In this document: piece by piece, positions 26,130 to 34,967 of the stretch
How the letters are laid out: every line of letters begins with the position of its first letter
How positions within the stretch are numbered: the stretch's first letter is position 1
Assembly: GCF_020097835.1 (NCBI RefSeq)
Contig: NZ_CP083666.1
Location: forward strand, 1,054,001 to 1,118,000
Direction of reading: 5' to 3'
DNA length: 64,000 nt
Source: Haloprofundus halobius
GTDB lineage: Archaea; Halobacteriota; Halobacteria; Halobacteriales; Haloferacaceae
Program-made: the position numbers and the translations under genes
The notes under the pieces: model-generated
The model's database searches: none
Seen by the model: the letters and a program-made list of their open reading frames with translations, nothing else
Told to the model about the DNA's origin: nothing

Positions 26130-26984
26130 TCACGAGAGCGGCCGGTACCGAACCGCCACGAGGAGCATCGCCAGGAAGACGTACGACCCCCGAACCAGCA
26201 GCATCGTCGCCAGCGTCGGATCCGTCGTCCGCGCGGAGACGGCGGCGACGACGCCCATGGCCGCGGCGGCGACGACGGCCCCGACGGGGAACACGTCGAG
26301 GAAAACGAACCCGACGACGAAGCCCTGCCCAGCGACTACGAACGCGTAGGCGAGTCGCCGCGCGTCGCGTCGTCCGAAGACGACGGCGACGGTCCGTTTG
26401 CCGATGGAGCGGTCGTACTCGTAATCCTTCGAATCGTCGATGATCTTCACGCCCGTCAGCATCACGAGGAAGACGAGCGCGAACGAGAGCGGCGTCGGGT
26501 CGAACGCGCCGACCTGCACGTAGTAACCGCCGACGATTGCGAGCGCGATGCCGGTCGGATACCCCAGCGTCGTCGTCGCCGCACGCATGTCCAACTGCGG
26601 TGCGTGGAGGTAGCCGATCACCCAGCAGGGTAGCGTCACCGCGGCGGCAACGGGGCCGACAAGCGCCCAGAGCGCGCCGAGGCAGGCGGCGAAGCCGAGC
26701 GTCGAACCGGCGAGGGCGAGGCGACAGCCGTCGACCGACAGCGGGTGGTCGTCGTCCTCGCTCCGGACGTGGAAATCCACGTAGCCGTCCTTGACGTGGG
26801 CGGTGTAGACGGCGAAGAAGACGGCGAGCGCGTGCGTCGCGCCGACGACGGGCGAGAACTCCCCGGCGAGGACGCTGCCGAACCACGACGCGGCGACCGG
26901 CGGGAGCATGAACACCGGATGCACTTGCGACCCGAACGCCCGAAGCGCCGCTACCGGTCCGGTTCCGTGTCGTGCGACTCCCAT
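26130..26984 (-). CDS. UbiA family prenyltransferase
   Basis: 284 residues, about eight transmembrane helices. The two Asp-rich motifs that bind prenyl diphosphate through Mg2+ are present in altered form: AHVKDGYVDFHVRSEDD (about 62-78) and KIIDDSKDYEYDRSIGKRT (about 178-196). UbiA enzymes prenylate aromatic or glycerol-phosphate acceptors, making quinones, haem derivatives or ether lipids, so the acceptor here is not decided. Start ATG 26982-26984. Membrane-bound. Confidence 0.88.
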   Translation of the reverse strand: MGVARHGTGPVAALRAFGSQVHPVFMLPPVAASWFGSVLAGEFSPVVGATHALAVFFAVYTAHVKDGYVDFHVRSEDDDHPLSVDGCRLALAGSTLGFAACLGALWALVGPVAAAVTLPCWVIGYLHAPQLDMRAATTTLGYPTGIALAIVGGYYVQVGAFDPTPLSFALVFLVMLTGVKIIDDSKDYEYDRSIGKRTVAVVFGRRDARRLAYAFVVAGQGFVVGFVFLDVFPVGAVVAAAAMGVVAAVSARTTDPTLATMLLVRGSYVFLAMLLVAVRYRPLS

Positions 26985-27057
26985 AGGCTAGTCGCCAGCG
27001 AACGAAGGGATAAATCCTGTCCGCGCCGGAGCGGTCGGGTGCTCGCAAATCCTGCGC

Positions 27058-28179
27058 TCAGCGGACCGCGCGCGCGGCGTCGCTCATGATTTCTATCGCC
27101 TCTTTCAGTTCCTCGGTCCCCGTCGCGTACGAGAGTCGGGCGTAGCCCGCGCCGTGTTCGCCGAACGCGTCGCCGGGGACGACGACGACGCCGCGGTCGA
27201 TGCACTCCTCGACCCATCCCTCCGGCACCCTCGGCATCGCGTAGAACGCGCCGCGAGGGGTCGGCACCTCCAATCCGGCGTCGGTGAGGCCGTCGACGAC
27301 GAGGTCGCGGCGCTCGCGGAACGAGGCGGTCATCTCGTCGACGACGTCGTGCGGGCCCGACAGCGCCGCTTCGGCGGCGTACTGCGCCGGGGCGCTCGCG
27401 CAGGCCTGAACGTATTGGTGGACGCGAAGCATCCGCTCGACGCGGCGCTCGGAGCCGTACACCCAGCCGAGTCGCCACCCGGTCATCGAGAATAGCTTGG
27501 AAGCGGAGTTGACGACGACGACGTTGTCGGTCTCGGCGTACTCGACGGGCGAGTGGAATTCGCCGTCGAAGACGGTGTACTCGTAGACTTCGTCGGAGAT
27601 GCAGAGCACGTCGTGTTCGTCGGCGATGCGGGCGAACTCGCGTATGTCTTCCTCCGGCGATACTGCGCCCGTGGGGTTGCCGGGACTGTTGACGACGAAC
27701 GCGGCCGTGTTCTCGGTGATGGCGTCTTCGACCGCCGCGGGGTCGAGCGTCAGGTCCTCACGGAGCGGGACGGGCACGGGGTCGCCGCCGGCGAGTTTCG
27801 TCAGCGCGTCGTAGGAGACGAACCCGGGGTCGGGGATGATGACCTCCTGGCCCTCGTCGACGTGCGCCTCCATGGCGACATGGAGCGCCTCGCTCCCGCC
27901 CGCGGTGGCGATAATCTGTTCCGGTGAGAGGCTCACCCCCTGGTCGGTTTCGTGTTTGGCGGCGATAGCCTCGCGGAGCGGGAGAATCCCTTTGTTGCCG
28001 GTGTAACCGTCGGCCTTCCCCGACTCGATGGCGTCGACGGCGGCGGCACGTGCGTGCTCGGGCGTCGGAAAGTCCGGTTGCCCGAGGCCGAGGTTGATGG
28101 CGTCCTCGCCCGCCGCCTCGAACACTTTGCGGATGCCGCTGATAGAGATTCGCTCGACTCGCTCGGAGAACTCCGTCAT
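27058..28179 (-). CDS. PLP-dependent class I/II aminotransferase
   Basis: 373 residues from ATG 28177-28179. Fold-type I: INLGLGQPDFPTPEH at the N-terminus, YTGNKGILPLREAIA, NSPGNPTGA, and NSASKLFSMTGWRLGW holding the PLP Lys. Resembles aspartate/aromatic or alanine-type enzymes of archaea. It transfers an amino group to a 2-oxo acid, and the substrate is not decided. The first 33 codons of the longer open frame are not haloarchaeal in composition. Confidence 0.93.
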   Translation of the reverse strand: MTEFSERVERISISGIRKVFEAAGEDAINLGLGQPDFPTPEHARAAAVDAIESGKADGYTGNKGILPLREAIAAKHETDQGVSLSPEQIIATAGGSEALHVAMEAHVDEGQEVIIPDPGFVSYDALTKLAGGDPVPVPLREDLTLDPAAVEDAITENTAAFVVNSPGNPTGAVSPEEDIREFARIADEHDVLCISDEVYEYTVFDGEFHSPVEYAETDNVVVVNSASKLFSMTGWRLGWVYGSERRVERMLRVHQYVQACASAPAQYAAEAALSGPHDVVDEMTASFRERRDLVVDGLTDAGLEVPTPRGAFYAMPRVPEGWVEECIDRGVVVVPGDAFGEHGAGYARLSYATGTEELKEAIEIMSDAARAVR

Positions 28180-28305
28180 GCTCGTACCCGTGCGGGCCGC
28201 CAGCATAGTTCTTGCTTCCGCGGAAGGACGGGCGTCGCCGGGACGGTCAGCGGTGACTCTCGGACATCGAATCGCCACACCGCGAACAGAAAAGAGGGGT
28301 CGAAC

Positions 28306-29898
28306 TCAGTTGTTGCGAACGACGTTGCCGCCCGATCCGTTGCGTACGAGTATCTCGCGGCCGCCGTTGTCGCGGACGTCGTTGTCCTCGACGAGGTTGT
28401 CGTCGGAATTGTCGAGTTCGATGCCCTCGTCGTCGTTGCTCACGACCTCGTTGTCGACGATCTCGTTGTCGTCGGCGCGCAGCAGGTAGATACCGTCGTC
28501 GCCGTTGTCGCGGACGACGTTACCGTCGAGGGTGTTTCCGTCCGTCCCGCGGAGGAAGAACCCGTCGTCGCCGTTACGGGTGACGACGTTGTCGACGAGT
28601 TCGGTCCCGTCCGAGCCCTCACCGAGTCCGATACCGTCGTCGCGGTTGTTCCGGACCTCGTTGTCGTCGACGACGGTTTCGGTGGCTTCGCCGAGTCCGA
28701 TACCGTCGTTGCGGTTCTCGAGGACAGTGTTCGATTCGACGACAGTGCCCGCAGCACCGCCCGTCACGAAGACGCCGTTGACGGCGTTGCCTCTGAACTC
28801 GTTCGAGACGACGGTGGTCGCCTCGGCACCGCGGACGAAGATACCGTCACCGCCGTTTCCGGCGACGACGTTGTTGCGAATCTCGTTGCGTTCTGCGCCC
28901 TCGCCGAGGCTGATGCCGTCGTCAACGTTTCCGGTTACGGTGTTGCGGACGATTCGGTGCTCGACGGCGACGTCGCCGTCGCTGCCCTGGATGCCGATAC
29001 CGTCGTTACCGTTGTCGTTGACGCTGTTGCGCTCGACGAGGTTCTCGGCGGTGCGGCCCACGAGGTAGATACCGTTGACACCGTTGCGCTCGACGGTGTT
29101 CTCGCGAATCACGTTGCGGTCGGAGTCCTCGAACTCCATCGCGCCTTCGACGAGGATGCCGTGGCGGCGATTGTCGGTGATGCTGTTGCGCTCGAAGGTA
29201 CCGTCGGCGGTGCCGAAGAGGTAGAGGCCGATCTCGTTGCCCTCGATGGTGTTCTGCGCGACGGTGGCGCGCCCGACGAACACCTCGATCCCGACGCCGT
29301 CGTTGTCGCGGACGACGCTGTCGACGATACGAACCTCAGTTTCGGAACTCAGGATGCCGAGTCCGTTGTCGTAGACGGCGCTACGTTCGACGGTGAAGCT
29401 ACCGAAGTCACCCGAGATACCCACGTCGTTCTCGCGCGCGTGGCTATCGCGAACGGTCAGGTCACCGTCCGAGGAGGCGATACCGAAGCGGTTGTTCTCG
29501 GCGACGACGTTCTCGACGACCATGTTAATGCCGCTGCCGAAAACGTATATGCCGGTTCCCCAGTCGGAGACGGTGACATCGCGGACCGTCACATTCTCGC
29601 TGCTAGTCTGGATACCGTCACTCGTTCGGCTTCCGACGCCGTCGATGACGTGGCCGTCACCGTCGAACGTGACGTTATTGGCCTGGATTTGGATACAGAT
29701 TCGACGTTCGTCGTCGACGAGGCCTCTGGCGTCTCTGATATCACCCGTCAGAACGTAGCGCCCCGACTCCGTGATGACCGTACACTCGTCGATGGACGTC
29801 GCTCCGGTCTGCCCGGCGGCGATGCCGACGAACCCGCCGAACACCGATAGGACGACAATCGTTACGACTCCGAACACCCGTATATCACGAATATTCAT
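28306..29898 (-). CDS. Secreted right-handed beta-helix (NosD-like) repeat protein
   Basis: 530 residues with an N-terminal signal (VFGVVTIVVLSVFGGFVGIAA). From about residue 65 to the end it is a series of 20-27-residue parallel beta-helix coils of the pattern N-x-hydrophobic-x-x-N-x(2)-DDGI-x-L, with clear repeats such as DNVVRDNGDDGIYLLR and NNRDDGIGLGEGSDGTELVD. The gene is therefore also repeated in its DNA, with GTTGTCGACGACG-type units on the plus strand. Such proteins are cell-surface or periplasmic and often bind polysaccharide or copper-site partners. No anchoring motif at the C-terminus. Confidence 0.88.
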   Translation of the reverse strand: MNIRDIRVFGVVTIVVLSVFGGFVGIAAGQTGATSIDECTVITESGRYVLTGDIRDARGLVDDERRICIQIQANNVTFDGDGHVIDGVGSRTSDGIQTSSENVTVRDVTVSDWGTGIYVFGSGINMVVENVVAENNRFGIASSDGDLTVRDSHARENDVGISGDFGSFTVERSAVYDNGLGILSSETEVRIVDSVVRDNDGVGIEVFVGRATVAQNTIEGNEIGLYLFGTADGTFERNSITDNRRHGILVEGAMEFEDSDRNVIRENTVERNGVNGIYLVGRTAENLVERNSVNDNGNDGIGIQGSDGDVAVEHRIVRNTVTGNVDDGISLGEGAERNEIRNNVVAGNGGDGIFVRGAEATTVVSNEFRGNAVNGVFVTGGAAGTVVESNTVLENRNDGIGLGEATETVVDDNEVRNNRDDGIGLGEGSDGTELVDNVVTRNGDDGFFLRGTDGNTLDGNVVRDNGDDGIYLLRADDNEIVDNEVVSNDDEGIELDNSDDNLVEDNDVRDNGGREILVRNGSGGNVVRNN

Positions 29899-29999
29899 GA
29901 TAGTATCGATGGTGGTTCAGGATATAACCATATTTCAGGATTTCAGGACGATTCGGGCGACGAAAAACGGCGTTCGAGGTTCGGGCGCTCAGTCCTCGC

Positions 30000-30152
30000 T
30001 CAGCCCTCGTACTCGTCTCTGAGGTCCTCGATGTGCGACTGCAGCAGTCCCAGTGCGGCGTCGGCGTCCATGTAGCCCTGTTCGTACTCTTCGAGGACGC
30101 TGTCGGCGTCTTCGAGGAACGTGTCGACCGTCGATTCGAGTTCGTCTGCCAT
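30000..30152 (-). CDS. 50-residue acidic helical protein
   Basis: A small gene read directly: ATG 30150-30152 to TGA 30000-30002. The product begins MADELESTVDTFLEDADSVL and ends LLQSHIEDLRDEYEG, a strongly acidic, wholly helical protein. Codon third positions are almost all G or C, as in real genes here. It is divergent from the XPB gene across 105 bases. Function not known. It may bind another protein by its helix. Confidence 0.72.
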   Translation of the reverse strand: MADELESTVDTFLEDADSVLEEYEQGYMDADAALGLLQSHIEDLRDEYEG

Positions 30153-30226
30153 ACGCACTACGTCGACTCGGAGACCCTTGTCTCATCTGATCGCTATCTC
30201 CCGCGGACCGCCCCATCTCCGGAGCG

Positions 30227-30235
30227 CCTTTACTC
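30227..30235 (+). promoter_or_regulatory. TATA-like element of the XPB helicase gene
   Basis: CCTTTACTC, 23-31 bases before GTG 30258, at the spacing usual for leaderless haloarchaeal transcripts. Confidence 0.45.
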
Positions 30236-30257
30236 TCCACCCGCGAACGCTCGGACA

Positions 30258-31604
30258 GTGACGGTCACGCTGCGCTACGAGAACGGCACCATCCGCATCG
30301 ACGCCGATGCCGACGAGGCGGTGCCGTCGCTCCCGTTCGTCGAGGACGACCCGAGAAGCGGCGTCGCCCGCGCGCCCGCCTCCCGCTACGCGCAACTCCG
30401 GCGGGTTCTCGACGAGCGCGGCGTCGACTGCGACGACCGAGTGCTCTCCGATACCTCTTTGGACCTCTCAACGACGTACGACCTCCGCGAGTACCAGCGC
30501 GACGCGCTGGACGCGTGGCTGTCGAACAGCCAGCGCGGTATCCTCGAGCTCCCCACCGGTAGCGGAAAGACTGTCGTCGCCATCGCGGCCATGGTCGAAC
30601 TCGGCGTACCGACGCTCGTCGTCGTCCCGACCATCGACCTGCTCGAACAGTGGCGGCGCGAGCTCGAAACGGAGTTCGATATCCCCATCGGCCAGTTCGG
30701 CGGCGGCGAGCAGATTCGAGAGGACATAACGGTCTCGACGTACGACTCCGCCTACTTGCGCGCCGACGAGGTCGGCGGCGAGTTCGGGTTCGTCGTCTTC
30801 GACGAGGTTCACCATCTCGGCGGCGAGGGCTACCGCGACATCGGCCGCCTCCTCGCCGCCCCCGCTCGGATGGGCCTCACGGCGACGTTCGAGCGCCCCG
30901 ACGGCGCACACGAGGTCATAGAGGAACTGGTGGGTCGGAAGGTGTACGACGTCTCCGTCGACGAGTTGGCGGGCGGTCACCTCGCTGACTACGCGATTCG
31001 CCGCGTCGAGGTCGAACTCACCGACGAGGAGCGCGAACGCTACGAAGACGCACAAGGAACGTTCGTCGACTACCTCCGAACGGCGAACATCACGTTCCGG
31101 AGCGGCAGCGACTACCAACGCTTGGTCAAACGCTCCGGAAACGACCCGCGCGCACGCGAGGCCCTGCTGGCGAAGCAACGCGCCCGCGACATCATGATGA
31201 ACGCCGACGAGAAGGTGCGCGAACTCGGGCGGATTCTCGACCGCCACCGCGATGACCGAGTCATCGTTTTTACTGCTCATACCGACCTCGTCTACCGACT
31301 CTCGGAACGATTTCTGCTCCCCGCCATCACGAACGAGACGGGCGCGCCGGAGCGCCGCGAGATACTTCGGCGGTTTCGAGATGGGACGTACTCGCGAGTG
31401 GTCACGGCGAACGTCTTAGACGAGGGCGTCGACGTGCCGGACGCGAACGTCGCCGTCGTCCTCTCCGGAAGCGGGAGCGAACGCGAGTTCACGCAGCGAC
31501 TCGGCCGGATTCTGCGACCGAAGGAAGACGGACAGACGGCGACGCTGTATGAACTCGTGAGCGCGGAGACGGCCGAAGAGCGGGTGGCGGCGCGGCGGCG
31601 TTAA
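30258..31604 (+). CDS. XPB-type (Rad25) DNA helicase
   Basis: 448 residues from GTG 30258. SF2 motifs: Q-region YDLREYQRDALDAWL, Walker A LPTGSGKT, DEVH box FDEVHHLGG, motif III LTATFERPDG, and motif VI EFTQRLGRILRPKE. The archaeal XPB works in DNA opening and repair with the nuclease Bax1, which is encoded 500 bases downstream. TATA-like CCTTTACTC at 30227-30235 lies 23-31 bases before GTG, so the mRNA is probably leaderless. The stop overlaps the convergent lipoprotein gene by four bases. Confidence 0.93.
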   Translation: MTVTLRYENGTIRIDADADEAVPSLPFVEDDPRSGVARAPASRYAQLRRVLDERGVDCDDRVLSDTSLDLSTTYDLREYQRDALDAWLSNSQRGILELPTGSGKTVVAIAAMVELGVPTLVVVPTIDLLEQWRRELETEFDIPIGQFGGGEQIREDITVSTYDSAYLRADEVGGEFGFVVFDEVHHLGGEGYRDIGRLLAAPARMGLTATFERPDGAHEVIEELVGRKVYDVSVDELAGGHLADYAIRRVEVELTDEERERYEDAQGTFVDYLRTANITFRSGSDYQRLVKRSGNDPRAREALLAKQRARDIMMNADEKVRELGRILDRHRDDRVIVFTAHTDLVYRLSERFLLPAITNETGAPERREILRRFRDGTYSRVVTANVLDEGVDVPDANVAVVLSGSGSEREFTQRLGRILRPKEDGQTATLYELVSAETAEERVAARRR

Positions 31605-31999
31605 CTCGACTGGACCGACACCTGCAACTGCCCGTTGCGCTGGAACGCCCCGAACGAGACGGAGACGACCGTCTCGAACTCCGCCGTCGAGTCGCCCTCG
31701 ACGGTCACTTCGGTGGTCTCGGCGGTCTCCTCGTCGTCGATGGTCACCTCGACGGTCACCGTCCCGGTCCGTTCCTCCGGGCTCTGATTATCAACGGTGC
31801 CGAAGGTGCGCAGTTCGTCGTCTTCGGTTCCTTCGTAGTCGAACGCCTCGACTGAGAGCGGGTCCTCCTCGGGCTCCTCGCCGGGGCCGGTCGCCGGTTC
31901 CTCGGGTGGGCCGCGCGGCCCCGTCGCCTGCGGGAGCGAGGAGAGACAGCCCGCCGAAAGCGCCGAGAGGAGTGTCGTCGCGAACGCCCGTCGTTTCAT
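31601..31999 (-). CDS. Lipoprotein with acidic beta-rich domain
   Basis: 132 residues from ATG 31997-31999. Signal MKRRAFATTLLSALSAGC with a lipobox Cys at residue 18, so the mature protein is probably lipid-anchored to the outside of the membrane. A Pro/Glu-rich linker (about 25-48) leads to a beta-sandwich-like region with FGTVDNQSPEERTGTVTV and LQVSVQS. Such FxxLPD-like domains are common in haloarchaeal surface lipoproteins. The role is unknown. It interrupts the XPB-Bax1 pair on the opposite strand. Confidence 0.82.
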   Translation of the reverse strand: MKRRAFATTLLSALSAGCLSSLPQATGPRGPPEEPATGPGEEPEEDPLSVEAFDYEGTEDDELRTFGTVDNQSPEERTGTVTVEVTIDDEETAETTEVTVEGDSTAEFETVVSVSFGAFQRNGQLQVSVQSS

Positions 32000-32082
32000 G
32001 GCCGAGCGTCTGCGCGCGGCCGTATGAGCCTTGTCCTCCGTCGACGACGGCACTCCGGTTCGACGACCCGAACCCCGCGGCG

Positions 32083-32091
32083 CTTTTATCA
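32083..32091 (+). promoter_or_regulatory. TATA-like element of the Bax1 gene
   Basis: CTTTTATCA, about 25 bases before GTG 32112, gives the Bax1 gene its own leaderless promoter inside the neighbouring region. Confidence 0.45.
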
Positions 32092-32111
32092 CCCGGGACG
32101 AAACGACACCT

Positions 32112-33614
32112 GTGCTGACGAAAGACCTCCTCCGGGTGTCACGCCGCGGCGGCTATCGCCCGCGGTTCGTCGACCAGACGCGTCGTCCGCTGGCGGCGCG
32201 GGTGCTCGGCGTCTATCAGGGTCACGTCGGCGAGCGTCGCGAGGCGCTGACGGCGGCGTTGGACGACCTCGAAGCCGACTCGGACGACTTCAAACTCGTT
32301 CGCGGATTCGCGGCGCTGGCCGACCGAGAGGCGACGTTCGAGACCGACGCCGCCCTGCCGCCGGAGCGCGCCCGTCGCGTCGCCTTCGAGAGTGCCGAAA
32401 CCGTCGGCGGCGTCGCTAGCGACGACGAGCGAACCGCGGCGCTCGACGTCGCGGCGGACCGACTGGGCGTCGAAAGCGAGGACATCGAGGCGTCGCTGTA
32501 CGCCGACCGGGACGTGAACCAGCGACTCGCCGAGTTCGACCCGCGGTGGTCGCCCGACGAACTCCTCTCACAGTACAACCTTTCGCTCGCGCAGACCGCG
32601 CTGTTCGACGCCACCGAAGTCAGGGTCCAAAGTTCGGACCCGAAGGCGCTCGTCTCGGCGGTGAAACGACTGCGGCTGATGTACGAAATTCGAAAGACCG
32701 AGCAGGGGAGAGAGGTCGTCGTCACCGGTCCAGACAGGCTCTTTCGGCGGACTCGGCGCTACGGAACCGGCTTCGCGCGCCTGCTCCGGACTGTCGCCAA
32801 GTCGGCCGACTGGTCGCTCACGGCGACCATCGACGACCGCGGGACCGAGCGCGAACTGACGCTCACGAACGAGGACGTGTCGGTGCCGGGGGTCGAACCG
32901 ATCGCCGAATCGACGTACGACAGCGGCGTCGAGTCCGATTTCGCCGCCCGCTTTTCCTCTTTGGACCTCGACTGGGACCTCGTACGCGAACCCGAACCGC
33001 TCGAAACCGGCTACCGTGTGATGATTCCCGACTTCGCGTTCGACTACCGCCACGCCGATTTTCGCATCTACTTCGAAATCATGGGGTTCTGGACGCCCGA
33101 GTACGTCGAGAAGAAGCTCTCGCAACTGGCCGACCTCGAAGCGGTCGACATGGTCGTCGCTGTCGACGAGTCGCTGGGCGTCGGCGAGGAGATTCGTGCC
33201 CGTGACCACCGCGCGATTCCGTACTCGGGGTCGGTTCGACTGAAGGACGTGGTCGACGTACTGCGCGAGTACGAGGCCGACCTCGTCGCCGCCGTCGTCG
33301 ACGACCTGCCGGAGGTACTCGAACCCGACGCCGACGTGACGTCGCTCGACGCAGTTGCCGCCAACTTCGGTGTCAGCGCAGACGCTGTCGACGACCGACG
33401 GTTCCCGGCGCACGAACGGCTGGGCCGGACGCTCGTTCGACCGGCCGTCCTCGACGAGTTGCGCGAGGAACTCGAGGCCGGAATGTCGCTCTCGGAGGCC
33501 GAAACCGTACTCGACGAACGCGGCGTCGACGACGCCAGCGCGGTGCTCTCGGCGCTGGGGTACCGTGTCGAGTGGGAGGGTCTGGGCGGCGGGACACTCC
33601 GCGAGAAGGGGTGA
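32112..33614 (+). CDS. Bax1 nuclease (DUF790), partner of XPB
   Basis: 500 residues from GTG 32112, the full family length. Starts MLTKDLLRVSRRGGYRPRFV, the typical DUF790 opening. A nuclease-like core lies near residues 320-350: MIPDFAFDYRHADFRIYFEI and WTPEYVEKKLSQL (Asp, Glu and Lys in a PD-(D/E)xK arrangement). Bax1 forms a complex with XPB and cuts DNA at bubble edges in archaeal repair. The neighbour XPB gene supports this. The start is fixed by homology of MLTKDLL. Confidence 0.93.
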   Translation: MLTKDLLRVSRRGGYRPRFVDQTRRPLAARVLGVYQGHVGERREALTAALDDLEADSDDFKLVRGFAALADREATFETDAALPPERARRVAFESAETVGGVASDDERTAALDVAADRLGVESEDIEASLYADRDVNQRLAEFDPRWSPDELLSQYNLSLAQTALFDATEVRVQSSDPKALVSAVKRLRLMYEIRKTEQGREVVVTGPDRLFRRTRRYGTGFARLLRTVAKSADWSLTATIDDRGTERELTLTNEDVSVPGVEPIAESTYDSGVESDFAARFSSLDLDWDLVREPEPLETGYRVMIPDFAFDYRHADFRIYFEIMGFWTPEYVEKKLSQLADLEAVDMVVAVDESLGVGEEIRARDHRAIPYSGSVRLKDVVDVLREYEADLVAAVVDDLPEVLEPDADVTSLDAVAANFGVSADAVDDRRFPAHERLGRTLVRPAVLDELREELEAGMSLSEAETVLDERGVDDASAVLSALGYRVEWEGLGGGTLREKG

Positions 33615-33638
33615 CGGCGCGGCGAGAGTGACAGCGGA

Positions 33639-33649
33639 CCTATAAAAAG
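33639..33649 (+). promoter_or_regulatory. TATA element before the duplicated-domain protein gene
   Basis: CCTATAAAAAG at 33639-33649, ending 29 bases before ATG 33679. One of the best TATA sequences in the window. Confidence 0.5.
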
Positions 33650-33678
33650 CACTTACCGCTCGCCTCCGTTCGGACGGT

Positions 33679-34401
33679 ATGGCCGACCCAGCGGGGCCAG
33701 CGCCGACCGAGAACGCTCGACGCGGCGAACTGATTCCGTGTACCTTCGGCGGTGACGACGCCGAGTACGAGGGCGTGATTCAGCCGTGGGCGGGGCGGAC
33801 CGGCGGCCTCTACGTCGCGTGGCGCGTAGGGCCGGTGTCAGGGCGACTCGGCGCGTACCGTGCCCCACCCGACGAACTCCGTTTCGGCTACAGTTCGTTC
33901 TCCGAGCGACCGGCTACGCATCGCTACGCCGCGTCGCTCTCGGCCACCATCTCCAAGCGACTTCGCTCGGAACTCGACGACCTCGCCGAGCCGATGCGCT
34001 CGCCGCACCTCGGCGCGATACCCACCGTCTTCGACAGCGAGGTGTTTCTCGCTCCGCCCGAGGCCGCCTCCACCGGCGAGGTCCACCACCACGAACTCGT
34101 CGGCCGGAAGGGAACGTTTCGAGGCTGGTTCCAGCCGTGGCGACCGCCGAACGGCGGTGTAGTGTACGTCGCGTGGCGACTCGACAGCCAGGACCACGAC
34201 ACCTATCCGTTCGAGGCGACGGGGCACCGATTCGGCGTCTTCTACGACGACGCCGTCTGGCTGGGTTCGGTGTTCGACACGGTGTCGCTGTTCCGCGTCG
34301 CCTGCGGGACGACAGGGGCGCTCGACCGCCTCGGCGAGGACGTGGAGGGATTGTACGACGACGTGCCGGAGCGACGGTTTACCGCGACCGAGCGCGAATA
34401 A
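33679..34401 (+). CDS. Conserved protein with two copies of a QPW...GG.YVAWR unit
   Basis: 240 residues. Two halves share a motif: GVIQPWAGRTGGLYVAWRVG at about 33-52 and GWFQPWRPPNGGVVYVAWRL at about 152-171. The order is Gly-x(2)-Gln-Pro-Trp, a short gap, Gly-Gly, x, Tyr/Val-Ala-Trp-Arg. Between them is a helical segment of about 60 residues. The duplicated units may be beta-rich folds. No enzyme motif. It lies downstream of Bax1 but has its own promoter. I do not recognise a named family. Confidence 0.78.
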   Translation: MADPAGPAPTENARRGELIPCTFGGDDAEYEGVIQPWAGRTGGLYVAWRVGPVSGRLGAYRAPPDELRFGYSSFSERPATHRYAASLSATISKRLRSELDDLAEPMRSPHLGAIPTVFDSEVFLAPPEAASTGEVHHHELVGRKGTFRGWFQPWRPPNGGVVYVAWRLDSQDHDTYPFEATGHRFGVFYDDAVWLGSVFDTVSLFRVACGTTGALDRLGEDVEGLYDDVPERRFTATERE

Positions 34402-34430
34402 GAGTCGAGTACCCGAAACGTACGAGTCGC

Positions 34431-34967
34431 TCAGTCCAACACCGGCAGCGACTCCTGTCGACCCTTCGGCACCGTCGACCGGAGTTCGCCGTAGAGATAG
34501 AGGCCGACGCCCATCGGTTCGGTCTCGCCGACGAGGTCGTGGGCGACGACGAGGTAGCCCCAGTCGCCGTCCCACTCGATATCTTGGTCCTCGCCGGCGG
34601 CGAACCGCGTCGCCGTCTCGCCAGCGAGTTCGACGACGTTCTTCGTCGCCTCACGTCCGAATCGCTGAACCGCATTGGTCGTCGGCTTCCAGTGCTCCTG
34701 TCGCGTCCGCAAAAAGGACATCCCGAGCCCTTCGATGCGTATCGGGTCGACGGTGTCGCCGTGGAACGCCCAGACTTTACCTTTGCCTTTCTCCCAGAAG
34801 GTGAAGTCCTCGAACGCCTTCGGGGGGATTCCGAACCGTTCCTCCCACCAGCCGACGACCTCCTCGCGCGTCGCCCGGTCGGGCACCTCGCGCTCCTCGG
34901 CGGTGTCGGGGAGGCGGTCGAACTGCTGGCCGGAGTTCGTCGGTTCTTCCCTCCTTTCGTCGCTCAC
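34431..34967 (-). CDS. PUA-like RNA-binding protein paired with the m5C methyltransferase
   Basis: 178 residues from GTG 34965-34967. The central part (VGWWEERFGIPPKAFEDFTF to RFAAGEDQDIEWDGDWGYLV) is beta-rich with conserved aromatic and Gly residues, like PUA-type domains of archaeal RNA-modifying enzymes. Its GTG overlaps the TGA of the methyltransferase gene (GTGA), so the two are co-translated. The probable role is RNA recognition for that enzyme. That is inferred from the operon. Confidence 0.78.
   Translation of the reverse strand: MSDERREEPTNSGQQFDRLPDTAEEREVPDRATREEVVGWWEERFGIPPKAFEDFTFWEKGKGKVWAFHGDTVDPIRIEGLGMSFLRTRQEHWKPTTNAVQRFGREATKNVVELAGETATRFAAGEDQDIEWDGDWGYLVVAHDLVGETEPMGVGLYLYGELRSTVPKGRQESLPVLD

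Noticed and set aside
27952-29850. 632-codon plus-strand frame over the beta-helix gene
   Set aside because: It mirrors the repeats of the minus-strand NosD-like gene, whose signal peptide and coils are far more convincing.
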